Origin: Diacronema lutheri
Taxonomy: Eukaryota; Haptophyta; Pavlovophyceae; Pavlovales; Pavlovaceae
Length of the DNA stretch: 64,000 bases
Assembly: GCA_019448385.1 (NCBI GenBank)
Contig: JAGTXO010000004.1
Span: 1,302,001-1,366,000 of the forward strand
Direction: 5' to 3'
Shown here piece after piece: positions 30,566 to 45,500 of the stretch. Under the pieces are notes generated by a model, which ran no database searches, had not been told where the DNA came from, and saw only the letters and a list, made by a program, of their open reading frames with translations. Within the stretch, counting starts at the first letter, position 1; each line of letters begins with the position of its first letter. Position numbers and translations under genes: made by a program.

Positions 30566-33500
30566 ATGGCCACCACCGGAGGTGGTGGCGAACCGCAGGA
30601 CGCGCGCCTGCAGTGGGTGGAGGACGTGGTCGTGCCGGCGCTAAAAGTGAAGGCGGAGCGCTTCCGCAAGCTCTGCGCCTCCGAGCCTGACCTCTATACC
30701 CTTCGCGACTTCCTGGACTCGACTGAGCGGCGCGCGATCTACTTCAGCGACGGCAGCAAGGAGCTTCAGGTCTTCGCCTCGCCGCCGGCCGGGCTGAAGA
30801 AGAAGCTGGTGTACCTGCTCAAGAGAGAGGGTGGGCCGCTGACCGCCGAATCGATCCGCACCGCTGTCCTCTTCGGCGACCTGCACCCGCGGCCGCTCGA
30901 GGGGCTGCTGCAGACGTGCGCGTCCGTCTACCTGCCGATCATCTCGAGCCCGGCCAACCAGCAGGGCTGGCCTGACGTGGTGGCGAACGAGGTGACGGAG
31001 CTCTTTCACACCACCATCTCCGCGATCGATATCGCGCTTGGCCACGCGCACGGCAAGACCATCTTGCCGCTCCCGCCCGCGAGCATGGTCTCGGCCGATC
31101 CGATCGGCGGCGCGCACGGCGCCAAGGACCGGATACACGTGCTTGAGACGGCCGTCGTCACGTGGACGACGCAGATCAAGAACGTGCTCAAGCTCGACCC
31201 GGAGCACGTGCTCGCGCAGGGCAACGCCGGCCCGCTCGCCGGCCTCGAGTTTTGGGCGGCCAAGGCGGCCAACCTCGACTCGATGATGCAGCAGCTCCAT
31301 GGCGACAAGATCAGGAAGGGTGCGCGCAGCATGGCCGCACGGCCGCCTGCCTTGACGCGCGCGAGCGCGAGCGCGTGCGGCCGGGCGAACGAGCAGGCGA
31401 ACGAGCGTTTTGGAGTGACGCGATACCCTGCCGCTCGTTCGCCACGTTGCGGCCGTGCGGCCACGCCCTCGCCACGTTGCGCGCTGGCGTGCGAGCGGCT
31501 GTCGCCAGCGCCGCGTGCCACGCGTGCAAAGCGCGCTTGGCCCGATCCCTTCTCGTCGCTCGCGTTGGGTCGAATGCGAGCGCGTTCCGTTCAACAACAT
31601 GACCTCCTCTCGCCCCCGCCACCCCCCCCCCCCCCCCCCCACCCCACCCCATGCTCTGCGCCCGCATAGTCACGCGCGTGCTCAGCCTGACCAAGTCGCC
31701 CTACTACGACGCCTTCTCGCTGCTCATCAAGGAGGTCGATCTCGCGGCCAACGAGGCGCTCGACAACTCAAAGTACCTCTCGACCCTTCGCCCTGTCCTC
31801 GAGCGGCTGCAAACTTCCGAAGATTTCCTCGACCTTCCCGGAATCTTCTCGCCGATTATGCATCTCACGCTGCTCGTCTGGCGCGACTCGAAGCACTACA
31901 ACTCGCCCGCCGCGCTCGCCGTCCTCCTGCGGCAGGTGCGCCGCGCCCACCAGGCAGGGTCCAGGACTCCGGCCGTGCGCGCGTGCGCAAGGCCGGTGCG
32001 AGTGGTGCGGGGGCCCAGAGTCGAGCAGCAGCCTCTCGCGCACTGAGCGCCCTAAGGGCGGGGCGCAGCGCCCACCGCAGCACATATGATCGCACGTGCC
32101 GTGATCTCGCCTCCCCTCGTCGCGCTCGCGGCGCGCTGCGGTCGTCTCGGGGCGTGCCGACGCAGACCGCGCTCACCACGCACAACGTGCGCACTGCGCC
32201 AATGTGCCCTGCAGGTATGCAACGCGTTGATCGAGCGCGCGCGCGCCTTCATCGAACCGAACGAGGTCTTCTCGATCGAGGCGAGCGAGGCCGTCGAGCG
32301 GCTCGTGATGGCGCTCAAGGTGCGGCCGTGCGCCAGCGCGCGAAAGGCTGCTCGGCGGCGGCGGGGTGCGGCGCGTGCACGCGCACACCCGTGTGCGCCG
32401 GTGCTTTTCCCGCTCCTCACGTTGCGCGCCGCGTGTCTGCGTGTGGCGACGCTCGCCGCGCCCCTTTTGCGCAGGTGCTCGGCCACTTCAAGTCGGTTTA
32501 CTTTACGTACAAGCTCAAGTCGGCAAAGGAGATCCCGCAGAACCCGTGGAAGGTGCAGAACGCGGCGCTTTTCCCGCGACTCGACGCATTCCTCGAGCGG
32601 TGCATGGACCTGCTCGACCTCTTCAAGACGGTCACGCAGTTCGAGAAGCTCGAGCGCGTCGAGGTGCGATGCGGCACCCGCGTGCGCGACGGCTTGCCCC
32701 GTCCTTCCCCCTCTCCTCTGCCTGGGCCACCGTTCCCGCCTCGCTCGGCGTGGCATGGCGCGGCACAATCGGCTGCACCGCCAGTTGGGAGCGCGAGAGC
32801 CAGCCCTTACCTCACGGCGCTGCGCCGCGCGTCACGCGCCGTCCTGCTCACCCCGCGCGCCCCCTCGCGCCCGCCGCTTGTGCACCGCGCCTGCCCTGCT
32901 CTCCCCGCGCAGGTGGGCGGCAACAAGGGTGCGCACCTCACGCTCGCCGTCGCGCAGAACTTCGCTGACTTCGCCGCGCTCTTCTCCGCCTTCAAGACGG
33001 TCGGCTACGACGTGCTCGATGTGGAGGTGACCCGCTTTGACGCCGACTTTTACGCATTCCGCCAGCGAATCCAGGTGCGCCTCTCCGCTCGCGCTGCTCC
33101 GCCACGCCATGCGCTCGCCGCGGCGGGCAGCCGGCGAAGACGCGCGTCGCGGCCCCCCGCGCCCCTCGCGCGGCGACTACTTGCCCGCGCCTTCGTACAT
33201 CTCACCCGCCGGCGCACCGACCGCGCGCCGCGTGGCCCTCGTGCTGCGCGCAGGAGCTCGAAATTCGACTGAGCAACGTGCTGAGCGACGGCTTCAACGA
33301 CTGCGCGTCCATCTACGACGCCTTCAAGCTGACGGACTCCTTTGGCGACCTGCTCGAGCGCGACTTTGTGCAGACCGACCTCGAGCTGCGCCACCTCGCG
33401 CTCATCCAGTCGTACGGCGAGGACGTGCAGGGCGTGCGCCAGCTCTTCACGCAGGAGCGCTACCGCTCGGCGGTGGGCAAGTACTACGAGCGGGACGGCG

Positions 33501-36500
33501 CCCCGCTCCACGTCAACATGCCGCCGGTCGCGGGCGCGCTCGCGTGGGTGCGCGGGCTGATTGAGCGCATCGAGGGGCCGATGAGTCACCTCGCAAAGGT
33601 GATGGATGCGTGTGCCGACTTTGACGAGACGCGCGACGTCGCCTCGCTGCACGAGGAGGTCCTCGACCAGCTGCGCGCTTTCGAGCGCACAACGTAAGCG
33701 CCGCGCGCCGCGGCGCGAGGCGCGCGAGGCCGCTGCTCGCTGGCGGCGCGCGCGCGCGCGCGTCGAGCGAAGCAAATGGCGGCCATGCTGCGCTGCGCGA
33801 CGCAACCTCGGCGGCGGAGGGCGCGTCGCTGTCAGCCCGCCCTCGCCCGCCCGCGCCTGCCGCCGATCCGCGCGGCGCGCGCTCGCGCACGCGCGCGCGA
33901 CTCCCCCTTGCGGCTCGTGCGCTCGTGCGCCCATCAGGTACGAGGAGTGGGCCGCTGCTGTCGAGGATGTGTCGTCGGAGAAGCTGCGGATGCCGCTGCT
34001 CATGCGAGGCGACGACTCGCCCGCTTTGTCGGTCAATTTCGACCCGGCGCTTGTCAGGCTGCTGCGCGAGGTCAAGTACGCACGCAGCAGCGGCGCGTGC
34101 GTCCGCGGCGGGTCCTCCCACGTGTGCTCTCGCGGTGCCCACGTGTGCACGTGCGGCCGCCGCCGACAATTTCGAGCCCTCGCCGCCACGGCCACGCCGT
34201 GCGCCGTGCGCGCGCCCCGCGCGTGCGCGCACCAGATACCTGAAGTACCTCGGGCTGACCACGCCTGACGCTGCCGAGGGCCTGTACGCGCAGAACGAGA
34301 TGCTCCGTGTGCAGATTGGCAAGCTCACGCAGATCACGCAGCGGTGCGCGCACGGCGCGGCGGTTGCGCTGCATGCAACGCGTCGACTCGGCCGGACCTG
34401 CCTCCGCCCGCCATGCCGCCGCTCCTCGCCCTGGCCGGCGCGCCTCTGCGCTCGCGCCCGCCGCGCTGCGCGATGCCGCCATGTACACCGCACCGCCGCG
34501 CCAAGCCGCACTCCGCGCGCGCGTCTCTGCTCAAGCCTGCGCGGCGAATCGACTGCCCGACAATCCCGGCAATCTCGATCACCCCGCAGGTACAACTCGA
34601 TGGTGCACACGATGCTCGACGTGGAGAAGCCGCTGCTCAAGGCGCAGATGAAGGCGATCGACAAGCTCGTTGAGAAGGGCCTACACGACATCTCCTGGTC
34701 CGCGTCCGGCATCGGCGAGTTCATCGAGCAGGCGTCCGCCCTCGTCTCAGATGCGCACGGCACGCTCTCCGAGATGAAGTCCAACATGGCGCAGATCGAC
34801 AAGGTCCTCGACGAGTGGGCGGCGGTACCGCTCATGCGGCGCAAGGAGGGCAAGACGTGCGTCGCACGCCTCCCCGGCGCTCCGCGCCGCCCTCGCCGCT
34901 CCCGTCGACCGGTCCGTGCGCGTTGCGAAACGGAGCGCGCCTCGGCTCACACCGCCGCCGCTCTGCACCGCCGCCGCGCGCTCCGTCCGTCCGCTGCCGT
35001 GACGCAGCTACTCGCCCGCCGCGTTCATCGAGGAGCACGAGGCGTACCTCGAGACTCGGTACAAGCAGATCACCGAGTCTGCCAAGCAGATTCACAAGCT
35101 GCTCGGCAACTCGAACGTTGTACTCAAGGCAAGCGGCGCGGCGCAGCGCGGCGTGACGCGCGCGGCCGCCTCTCTCGCGCGCGCTCGTTGCGCGCTCACG
35201 CACGGAGTGCGCTGTCGCGCGGCCGGACGGCCCTCGCACCGGCCTCGTCGCGCCAGGTCTCCAAGGGCGCGCCGTCGTGGCGCGCGTACGTCGACTTCAC
35301 CAACGACACGCTGCTCGGCGGCCTTATGAAAACGATCGTCGTCTCTCTCAACTATCTGCTCGCACAGGTCGACCCGAGCTCGGCTGGCGCGACGCCGATG
35401 CTCGAGGCGGAGCTCAACTTGACGGGCGGCGACGTGCGCTTCGCGCCCGAGCTCGGCCGTTCGACCACGGGTGAGGGCATCCTTGATCGCGTACACGGCC
35501 TGATCGCGGACTTTTACGAGAGCGCAAAGCTCATCGCTCGGCTCGAACGCGCGGATGGCGACTTTGGCAAGGAGGTGGAGGAGAACGAGGACGTGCGCTT
35601 TGCGGTGCATCGGATCATCACTGAGTGCGAGGCCAACGAGGCGCACTGCACCGCCTTCGCGCGCCCCTTCTACGAGCACAGGCACCTCTGGTCACGGGAT
35701 ATCCAGACGTCGCTCGCAAAGTTTGCGGCCGCGTCGCGCCGCTCGGCGGGCGACAACGCCTCCGAGCACGGCTCCGAGTTTGACGGCGCGGCGCTTGCGG
35801 AGCGCATGCGTGGTGACGCGCTCGCCGATCTCGACCTTGCAAAGTTTGACGCGCAGATCCGGCTGTACAAGGAGGCGCAGGCGGAGATCGAGCTGCTGCC
35901 GTCGAGCGGCTCCTCGCGCTTCATCCGGATCAACTCCAAGCCAGTCAAGAACGCGATCGCCGTGTGCGCGTCCAAGTGGGTGTACGCATACACGCACTTC
36001 CTCGAGGCGCGCATCACCGCGTCGCTCGACGACCTCATGTCCTTCATCGACAAGGTGCAGACTGGCCTGCACACCGAGTTTGACCCCGAGGACGCCGAGC
36101 AGCTCATCACCGCGATGACCTACATCCGCGACGTGCGCCGGCGCACCGACGAGGTCGACCACATGTGGGCGCCGCTGCGCGGGACGGTCACCGTGCTGCG
36201 CGAGTACGGCATCACCGTGCCTGAGGCGACGACCGAGCTGATCGAGGGCGCGCCGCAGCGATGGGAGAACGCGAAGAAGACGACCGTGCACGCGCGCGAG
36301 GCGCTCGGCCCGCTGCAGGCGCTGCAGGCGGAGAAGATCAAGGAGGAAGTCGAGGAATTTGGCGAGCGCGTCGAGCTCTTCGTCGCGGCCTTCCACGCGG
36401 AGGCGCCCTTCCGCCTCGACGCGGGCGTCGAGAAGGCGTACCAACGGCTGGACGAGTGCGCGCGCCGCGCGCCTGCGCGCGCGCGCCCGCCACCGACGCG

Positions 36501-39500
36501 CCGCTCACGCGCCTTCGCCTGCGCGCCGCGCGTCGCGAGCAACGCGCAGGTGGCACGAGAGGCTGCGCGAGATTGAGGCGGAGGCGGCGCTGATGGCCGA
36601 GTCGGAGGAGCTCTTCGAGGTGCACGTGCACGTGTTCAAGGAGATGCACGAGTGCCGCGCGGAGCTCGGGCTGCTCAAGCAGGCGTGGGACTTCGCCGCG
36701 CTCGTCTCGGAGACCTTTGCCGACTGGCGCGGGACGCTGTGGGCGTCCGTCGACGTGGACGAGATGCTCGAGGAGACGAAGCGGCTGATGCGCGAGGTCA
36801 AGTCGCTGCCAAAGGCGGCAAAGGCGTGGGGCGTGTCGATCGGGCTGCAGGCCCTCGTGCAGGACATGGCCATCTCGCTCCCGCTCATCCAGGACCTGCG
36901 CGACGAGGCGATGCGCGAGCGTCACTGGAGGAAGCTGATGCGCATCTGCGGCAAGACGTTTGTGATGGACCAGAAGTTCAAGCTCGACAACCTGCTCGCG
37001 CTGCAGCTGCACGCCTACCAGGACTCAGTCGGCGAGATCGTCGAGCAGGCGCGGCAGGAGCTCAAGATCGACAACCAGCTCGCGAAGATCATAAACGCGT
37101 GGGCGGGCCTCGAACTCGCGTACGAGCCTTTCAAGCAGACGGGCGTGCACGTGCTCAAGCCGCCCGACCTCGTGATCGAGGCGCTCGATGAGCACGAGAA
37201 CGCCTTGCAGGGTATGATGGGCAACCGGTTCATGGGCCACTTTGAGCAGCAGATCCACGAGTGGAAGACCAAGCTCGCAAAGGTGCGCTCGGTCCTCGAC
37301 ATTTGGGCGGAGGTGCAGCGCGCGTGGTGCTCGCTCGAGTCGATCTTCCTCGGCTCGGAGGACATCCGCGAGCAGCTGCCCGAGGACGCGAAGCGCTTCG
37401 ACACGATCGACGGCGACTTCCGCGAGCAGATGGCGGGCGCCAAGGAGACGAAGAACCCGATCGACGCGTGCATGGCGGACGGGCGCGAGGAGGCCTTCCT
37501 CAAGTGCCAGGCCAACCTCGACCTTTGCCAAAAGTCGCTGTCCGAGTACCTCGAGGTGAAGAAGAAGCGCTTTCCGCGCTTCTATTTTGTCTCGCCCGCA
37601 GACCTCGTCGACATCCTCTCCAAGGGGCGCAACCCGCCGCTCATCCAGGAGCACTTCTCAAAGTTCACGGACAATACGGCCAAGATCGATTGGGCGCCGC
37701 TCGACGAGACGGGCGCGCTCGGGCCCGTCGCGCGCGGCATGTTCTCGGGCGAGGGCGAGCACGTGCCCTACGCCGACGAGTACCGGTGCGAGGGGCAGGT
37801 CGAGGAGTGGCTGACGGGGCTGATGCGCCACTCGCAGCGCGAGATCAAGCAGGCGCTGCTCGAGTCGATTAACGCCTTCATGGAGGTGCCGCGCCACGAG
37901 TGGCTCTTCAAGTACTGCGCGCAGCTCTCGCTCACCACGTCGCAGGTCTGGTGGACGCTCGAGGTCTACTCGGCCTTCGAGCGGCTCGAGACGGGCAACG
38001 ACAATGCGCTCAAGGACTACCTGCTCGTCGCCGTGCAGGGGCTTGCGACGCTCACGCAGCTCGTTGCGACCAAGCTGTCGTCGGGCGACCGGATGAAGAT
38101 GATCACGATGATCACGATTGAGGTGCACGCGCGCGACATTGTGCAGCGGCTCATCTCGGCGCGCGTCGACTCGTCGTCTGACTTTGCGTGGCAGTCGCAA
38201 CTCAAGTACCGATGGGACGAGGAGACGCGCGACTGTCTGATCAACATCTGCGACGCCGAGCTCACCTACTCGTACGAGTACACGGGCAACACGGGCCGCC
38301 TTGTGATCACGGCTCTCACCGACCGCTGCTACGTGACGCTCACGCAGGCGCTGCGGCTCATCCTCGGCGGCGCGCCGGCGGGGCCTGCGGGCACGGGCAA
38401 GACGGAGACGACCAAGGACCTCGGGCGCGGCCTCGCCATCTGGGTGATCGTGCAGAACTGCTCCGACCAGATGAACAACAAGGTGATGGCAAACTTCTTC
38501 TCGGGCCTCGCGCAGACGGGCGCGTGGGGCTGCTTCGACGAGTTCAACCGCATCGCGGTCGAGGTGTTGTCGGTGGTGGCCGGGCAGTACATGTCGATCC
38601 TTGAGGCGATCCGCTCGCACAAGGCGCAGTTCCTCTTCGAGGAGGAGATGATCAACCTCGTGCCGACCGTCGGCGCTTTCATCACGATGAACCCGGGCTA
38701 CGCGGGCCGCACCGAGCTGCCCGAGAACCTCAAGGCGCTCTTCCGGCCGTGCGCGATGGTCGTGCCCGACTTTGAGAACATTGCCGAGATCTCGCTCGCC
38801 GCCGAGGGCTTCCTCGAGGCGAAGCCGCTCGCGCACAAATTTGTGACGCTCTTTGCGCTCAACAAGGAGCTCCTCTCCAAGCAGGACCACTACGACTGGG
38901 GCCTGCGCGCGATGAAGGGCATCCTGCGCATCGCGGGCGGGCTCAAGCGCTCCGAGCCGGACAAGACGGAGTACCAGATCCTGATGCGCGCGCTGCGCGA
39001 CACCAACCTGCCAAAGTTTGTCCTTGCCGACTTTGGCATCTTCCTTGGGCTCGTGAACGACCTCTTTCCAAAGGTGGAGGAGCGGCCCAAGACGGACCCG
39101 CAGCTTGTGCAGGCGTGCAAGGAGGTGATCGCAAAGCCCGACTCGGCGCTGCAGCCCGAGGAGCTCTTCATCAATAAGGTGTGCAACCTCGCCGAGATGC
39201 TTGGCGTGCGCCATTGCTGCTTTGTGCTCGGCGCCGCCGGCGCGGGCAAGAGCGTGCTGTGGGAGACGCTCGCGCACGCGCAGACGCACCTGCAGCTCGG
39301 CGGCGGCGCAACAATCTACCAGGCGCTCAACCCGAAGGCGGTGACGACGAACGAGCTGTACGGTTACGTCCACCCCGTCACCAAGGAGCCGTACGACGGG
39401 ATCATCTCCAAGATGATGCGCGACTACTCGCGGATGGAGAGCGGCCAGCCCAAGTGGATCGTGCTCGACGGCGACATCGACGCCGAGTGGATCGAGTCGA

Positions 39501-42500
39501 TGAACACGGTGATGGACGACAACAAGGTGCTCACGCTCGTCTCGAACGAGCGCATCCCGCTCACCTCCTCAATGCGCCTCCTCTTTGAGATCTCGCACCT
39601 GCGCAACGCGTCCCCCGCCACGGTCTCGCGCGCGGGCGTCATCTTCCTCAACGAGTCCGACATCGGCTGGCGGCCGTACGTGACGACTTGGGTCGAGACG
39701 ATGGGCGACCAGAAGGTGGCAACGACGCTTGAGCAGCTCTTCGATCAGTACGTCGCGCCGACGCTCGACCACATCCGGCGCGAGAAGTGGCGGCACGTGA
39801 CGCCGCAGATGGACTTTGCGATGGTCCAGACGGTCTGCAAGCTGCTCGAGGGGCTGCTCACCAAGGAGAACGCGCCGCCGGGCTCGGACAAGGAGGTGTA
39901 CGAGACGTACTTCCAGTTCGCCGCCATCTGGGCGCTCGGCGGCGGCTTTAACGTCGAGAAGGGCTCGGACATGCGCAAGGCCTTCTCCGACTACTGGCGC
40001 GCCGAGTTTGCAAAGTCGTCGCTCAAGTTCCCCGAGGAAGGCCTCGTCTTCGACTACTTCATCGACTCGGAGACGAAGAAGTGCGCGCACTGGAATGAGC
40101 AGATTCCCCAGTACCACCACTCGCAGGCCGTCGCCTTCTCCGAGATCCTCGTGCCAACGCTCGACACGACGCGGCTCGGCTTCCTGTGCGAGATGCTCGC
40201 GATGCACCTCTCCAAGCCGGTCATGCTCGTCGGCGGCGCGGGCACGGCGAAGACGTGCCTGCTCGCCAAGCTGCTCAAGGAGATGCCCGACGACAAGGCC
40301 ATGTACTTCAACATCAACTTCAACTCGTACACGGGCGCCGAGTCGCTGCAGCCGATGCTCGAGCAGCCGCTCGAGAAGAAGACCGGCTCGTCCTTTGGCC
40401 CGCCGGGCACGCGCAAGCTTGTCTACTTCATTGACGACTTCAACATGCCCGCGCCCGACGCGTACGGCACTCAGTCCGCCATCGAGCTCGCGCGCCAGCA
40501 GATTGACTACGGCGGCTTCTACGATCTGAAGAAGCTCACGTTCAAGTCGATCGTGAGCACCATGTTCATAGGCGCGATGAACCCGACGTCGGGCTCCTTC
40601 TCGATCATCGACCGGATGCAGCGGCACTTTGCGACGTTCGCCTGCCCCTTTCCTGACGCCGACGTCTGCCGCAAGATCTACGGCCAGATCTTCGCCGGCC
40701 ACCTTGAAGGCTTCCCGTCGTCGGTGCGCGCGGCCGGGCCGGTCGTGACGGATGCGGCCGTCGCGCTGCATGCGGCCGTCGCGGACATCTTTTTGCCAAA
40801 CGCGATCAAGTTCCACTACCAGTGGAACCTGCGCGAGCTCTCCAACATCTTCCAGGGGCTGCTGCAGACCACGCCGCTCTCCTTCGCCGACGGGCGCAGC
40901 CTTGCGCGGCTGTGGGTGCACGAGGCGTACCGCGTGTACAACGACCGGCTCGTCTCCGAGGCGGACTGCGACAAGTTTGCCGAGCTCGCGAGGAAGGTGG
41001 TACGCGAGAAGACGGCGGCAATCGACCGTGAGGAAGCTATCCTCGCCGAGCCGCTCATCTTTGCGGTCTTTGCGGGCGACGCGGACGACAAGGTCGTCGG
41101 CCAGATCGCGACGACCGACGAGCTCTCGGCGGTGCTCAACAGGAAGCTGCACGAGTACAACGACAACTTTGCACGGATGGACCTGGTACTCTTCGGCGAC
41201 GCGATGTCCCATGTTTGCCGCATCTCGCGCATCATTAACCGGCCGCGCGGCAATGCGCTGCTGATCGGCGTTGGCGGCTCGGGCAAGCAGTCGCTCACGC
41301 GGCTCGCGACCTTCATCTCATCGTACGACGCCTTCCAGATCAAGCTGACGCCAACGTACGGGATGGCCGACTTCAAGGAGGACCTGTTCAACCTTTACTT
41401 CAAGGTCGGCCTCAAGTCGGCGCAGATGACCTTCCTCTTCACCGACCAGCACATTTTTGATGAGCGGATGCTCGTCTACTTTAACAACCTGCTCTCGACG
41501 GGTGTCATTCCCGACCTGCACTCGGAGGAGGACAAGGACGGGATCATCAACGGGATCCGGTCGGAGGTCAAGGCCGCCGGCCTCCTCGACTCGCGCGACA
41601 ACTGCTGGGACTTCTTCGTCAACAAGGTGCGCGACAACCTGCACGTCGTGCTCTGCATGTCGCCCGTCGGCGATGCGTTCCGCGTGCGCTGCCGAAAGTT
41701 CCCCGCGCTGTGCGGCTGCTCGGCGATCAACTACTTCCACCCGTGGCCGCGTGACGCGCTCGTCTCCGTCGCCGAACGCTTCCTCGCCGACGTGGACATG
41801 AGCACGGACGAGGTGCGCGCGTCGTGCGCGCAGCACATGGCATACGTGCATGCGAGCGTCGGCGAGATGGCGCAGCGGTACAAGGCGGCGGAGAGACGGA
41901 ATGTGTACACGACGCCAAAGTCCTTCCTCGAGCTCATCGCGCTCTATAAGTCGCTTCTCGGCAGCAACCGCGCGACGCTCGACACGCTGCAGGTGCGGCT
42001 TGAGTCGGGGCTCGTCAAGCTCAAGGAGTCGTCCGCGCAGGTCGCGGACATGCAGGAGCTGCTGCAGAGCGAGAGCGTGGTTGTCGAGAAGAAAAAGGTC
42101 GAGGTCGACGCGCTCCTCGAGGAGGTGGGCAAGGAGTCCAACATTGCCGAGGAGGAATCGGCCAAGGCGGCGATTGAGGCCGAGAAGGTCGCCGTCATCC
42201 AGTCGGAGGTCGCCGAGTTCAAGGCGCAGTGCGAAAAGGACCTGCAGGCGGCGGAGCCGGCGCTCGTCGCCGCGGAGGAGGCGCTCAACCTGCTCAACAA
42301 AGCGGCGCTCACCGAGCTGAAGTCGCTCACGACGCCGCCGAGCGAGGTGCTCAACGTGACCGCCGCCGTCGCGTACATGCTCGCGCCGCAGGGGACCAAC
42401 CTCAGGACCAAGGTGGACGTGACATGGAACGGCGCGAAGAAGATGATGTCGTCGGTCGAGGGCTTCCTCCAGCAGCTCCTCAACTTTGACAAGGACAATT

Positions 42501-45500
42501 TTGCCCCCGCCGCCAAGGAGTACGTGCGCAAGTACACGGGGCCGGCCGATTCGCCAGACCCGACGTTCAACTACGACTACATGAAGTCAAAGTCGTTCGC
42601 CGCAGCAGGGCTGTGCGCGTGGGTGGTGAACATCTGCATTTACAATGACATCTTCCTCGAGGTCGCGCCAAAGCGCGCCAAGCTCGCCGAGGCCGAGACC
42701 AAGCTCGCCGAGGCAAACGCGACGCTGCACGAGGTGCACGCAAAGGTGCAGGAGCTGACGGACAAATGCGCCGCGCTGCAGCGGCAGCTCGTCGAGGCGA
42801 CGGACGAGAAGAACGGGTTGATCGAGAAGGCCGAGCGCACCGCCAAACGCCTCGACCTCGCCAAGCGGCTCGTGAACGGCCTCAAGGACGAGGGCGTGCG
42901 TTGGGGCGAGGGCGTCGAGTCGCTCAAGGCGCAGAAGCAGCTACTCATCGGCGACATCCTCGTCTCCGCCTCATTCATCGCGTACATCGGCCCGTTCAAC
43001 ATGGACTACCGCCGCGACCTCATCCACGCGCAGTGGCTGCCCGACGTGCTCGCGCGCCAGATTCCGATGTCGGCCGAGCTCAACCCGCAGAAGAAGCTGA
43101 GCGACGATGCGACCGTCGCGCAGTGGAACTCGGAGGGGCTGCCGTCGGACGAGCTCTCGATCGAGAACGGCACGATCATTACGACATGCACGCGCTGGCC
43201 GCTCATCATCGACCCGCAGCTGCAGGGCGTCGCGTGGATCCGGCGCAAGGAGGAGCCGCACGGCCTCGTGCCGCTGCAGCTCTCGCAAAAGGGCTACATC
43301 GACAAGCTTGTCCGCGGCGTCGAGGAAGGCGCGCCGATCCTGATCGAGAACATTGGCGAGAGCATCGACGCGGTGCTCGAACCCGTCATCGCGCGCGGCT
43401 TCATCTCCAAGGGGCGGCGCCTCGTCCTCAAGCTCGGCGATAAGGAGGTCGACGTTGCGTGCGCCAAGGACGGCGACGGCGCGACGACCGACGCGCCGCT
43501 CTTCCGGCTCTACCTGCAGACGAAGCTGCCCAACCCGAGCTACATCCCGGAGATCCAGGCGCAGACGACGCTGATCAACTTCACTGTCACGGAGGCCGGC
43601 CTCGAGGAGCAGCTCCTCGCCGTCGTCGTGAAGAAGGAGCGGCCCGATCTCGAGGAGCAGCGTCTCTTCCTCGTCGAGCAGCAGAACCAGTTCACGATCA
43701 AGCTCAAGGAGCTCGAGGACGACCTGCTGCAGCGGCTCGCGACGGCGGAGGGGGACATCTTGGGCGACGAGGCGCTCATCCTTTCGCTCGAGAACACGAA
43801 GATCACCGTCACCGAGATCAACGAGAAGGTCGCGCTCGCCAAGACGACGGCGGTCGAGATTGGGCACGCGCGCGAGGCGTACCGGCCAACCGCCGCGCGC
43901 GGCTCGCTCATCTACTTTTTGATCAACCTGCTCAACGTGATCGACCACATGTACCAGTACTCTCTCGGCGCCTTCAATTACGTCTTCTCCAAGGCGCTCG
44001 AGAAGGCGAGCCCGTCCGAGTCGCTCGGCGAGCGGTGCGAGTTTCTGCTCGACTCGGTCACGTACACGTGCTTCTCGTTCGTCACGCGCGGCCTCTTCGA
44101 GAAGCACCGGCTCATCTTCTCGACAATGCTCGCGATCAAGGTGCTGCAGGCGAGGGACGAGCTGAGCGCCGAGCACGTCGACTACTTGATCAAGATGCCC
44201 AAGGCGTTCGACAAGGAGAACCCGCTCGGTGGGTGGCTGCCCGACTCGAGCTGGTACGCGGTCCTCGCGCTCGCGCAGCTCGAGCCGTTCGTCAACCTGC
44301 CGCAGGACATGGAGGGCTCGTGGAAGCGGTGGAAGGAGTGGTGCGAGCACGAGCAGCCCGAGCTCGCGCCGCTGCCGCAGGAGTGGAAGCGGCTGCCCGC
44401 CTTCCAGATTCTGCAGGTCGTGCGCGTGCTCCGGCCCGACCGCACGTCGCAGGCCGTGAGCGTCTGGGTGCGCACAGTGCTCTCGGCGCGGTACACGGAG
44501 GCGATTCCGTTCTCGCTCGAGGTGTCGTACGAGGATTCGGGCCCCGCCGTGCCCATCTTCTTCCTCCTCTCGCCCGGCGTCGACCCGGTCGTGTCGGTCA
44601 AGGCGCTCGGCGCGCGCCTTGGCAAGACGGAGGAGGAGTCGCTCTTTGTGGGCGTCTCGCTCGGCCAGGGGCAGGAGCCCGTGGCGGAGAAGGCGCTCGA
44701 CCGGATGTACATTGACGGTGGCTGGGTAATGCTCCAGAACATCGAGCTCGTCGCGCGCTGGCTGCCTAAGCTCGAGAAGAAGCTCGAAGCGCTCGCCGAG
44801 GGCGCGCATCCCGACTTCCGCGTCTTCCTCTCCGCGCTGCCGCAAAAGGTGGTGCCCGTGCCCATCCTGCAAAACTCGATCAAGCTGACGAACGAGCCGC
44901 CGTCGGGGCTCAAGGCCAACATGCTGCGCGCGTACATGCTCTTCGACAACACTGTTTGGGACAACTCGTCCAAGCAGACGGAGCTCAAGGCGATCGTGTT
45001 CGCGCTCTGCTTCTTCCACTCGGTCGTGTGCGAGCGGCGCAAGTTTGGCGCGATCGGCTGGAACCGCGCCTACCCATTCAACGAGGGCGACCTGACCGTG
45101 TGCATCAAGGTCGCGTCCAACTACCTTGAGTCCAACGCGAAGGTGCCGTGGGACGACGTGCGGTACATCTTTGGCGAGATCATGTACGGAGGGCACATCA
45201 CCGACAACTGGGACAGGAGGCTGTGCATGACCTACCTCGCCGTCTACCTCAAGGAGGACCTGCTCGAGGGGCAGACGCTGTTCCCGGGGTTTGCCACGCC
45301 ACCGTCGATGACGCACAAGCAGTACATGGAGTACGTAGAAGAGGGGCTCGAGCGCGAGGTGCGGCCGCGCGCCGCGCCGAGCCACGTCGCGCGTCTAGGC
45401 CACGTTAACCACCCGTTCGCCGCGCGCCATCCTTGCACGCGGCAGGTGCCGATCGCGTACGGACTGCACCCGAATTCGGAAATCAACTTCATGACCAAGC

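Noticed and set aside
37658-45385. Long antisense frames over the dynein motor exon (37658-39373, 39569-41212, 42971-45385)
   Set aside because: They mirror third-position GC bias in a highly conserved coding exon; the translations are Arg/Leu-rich shadows.
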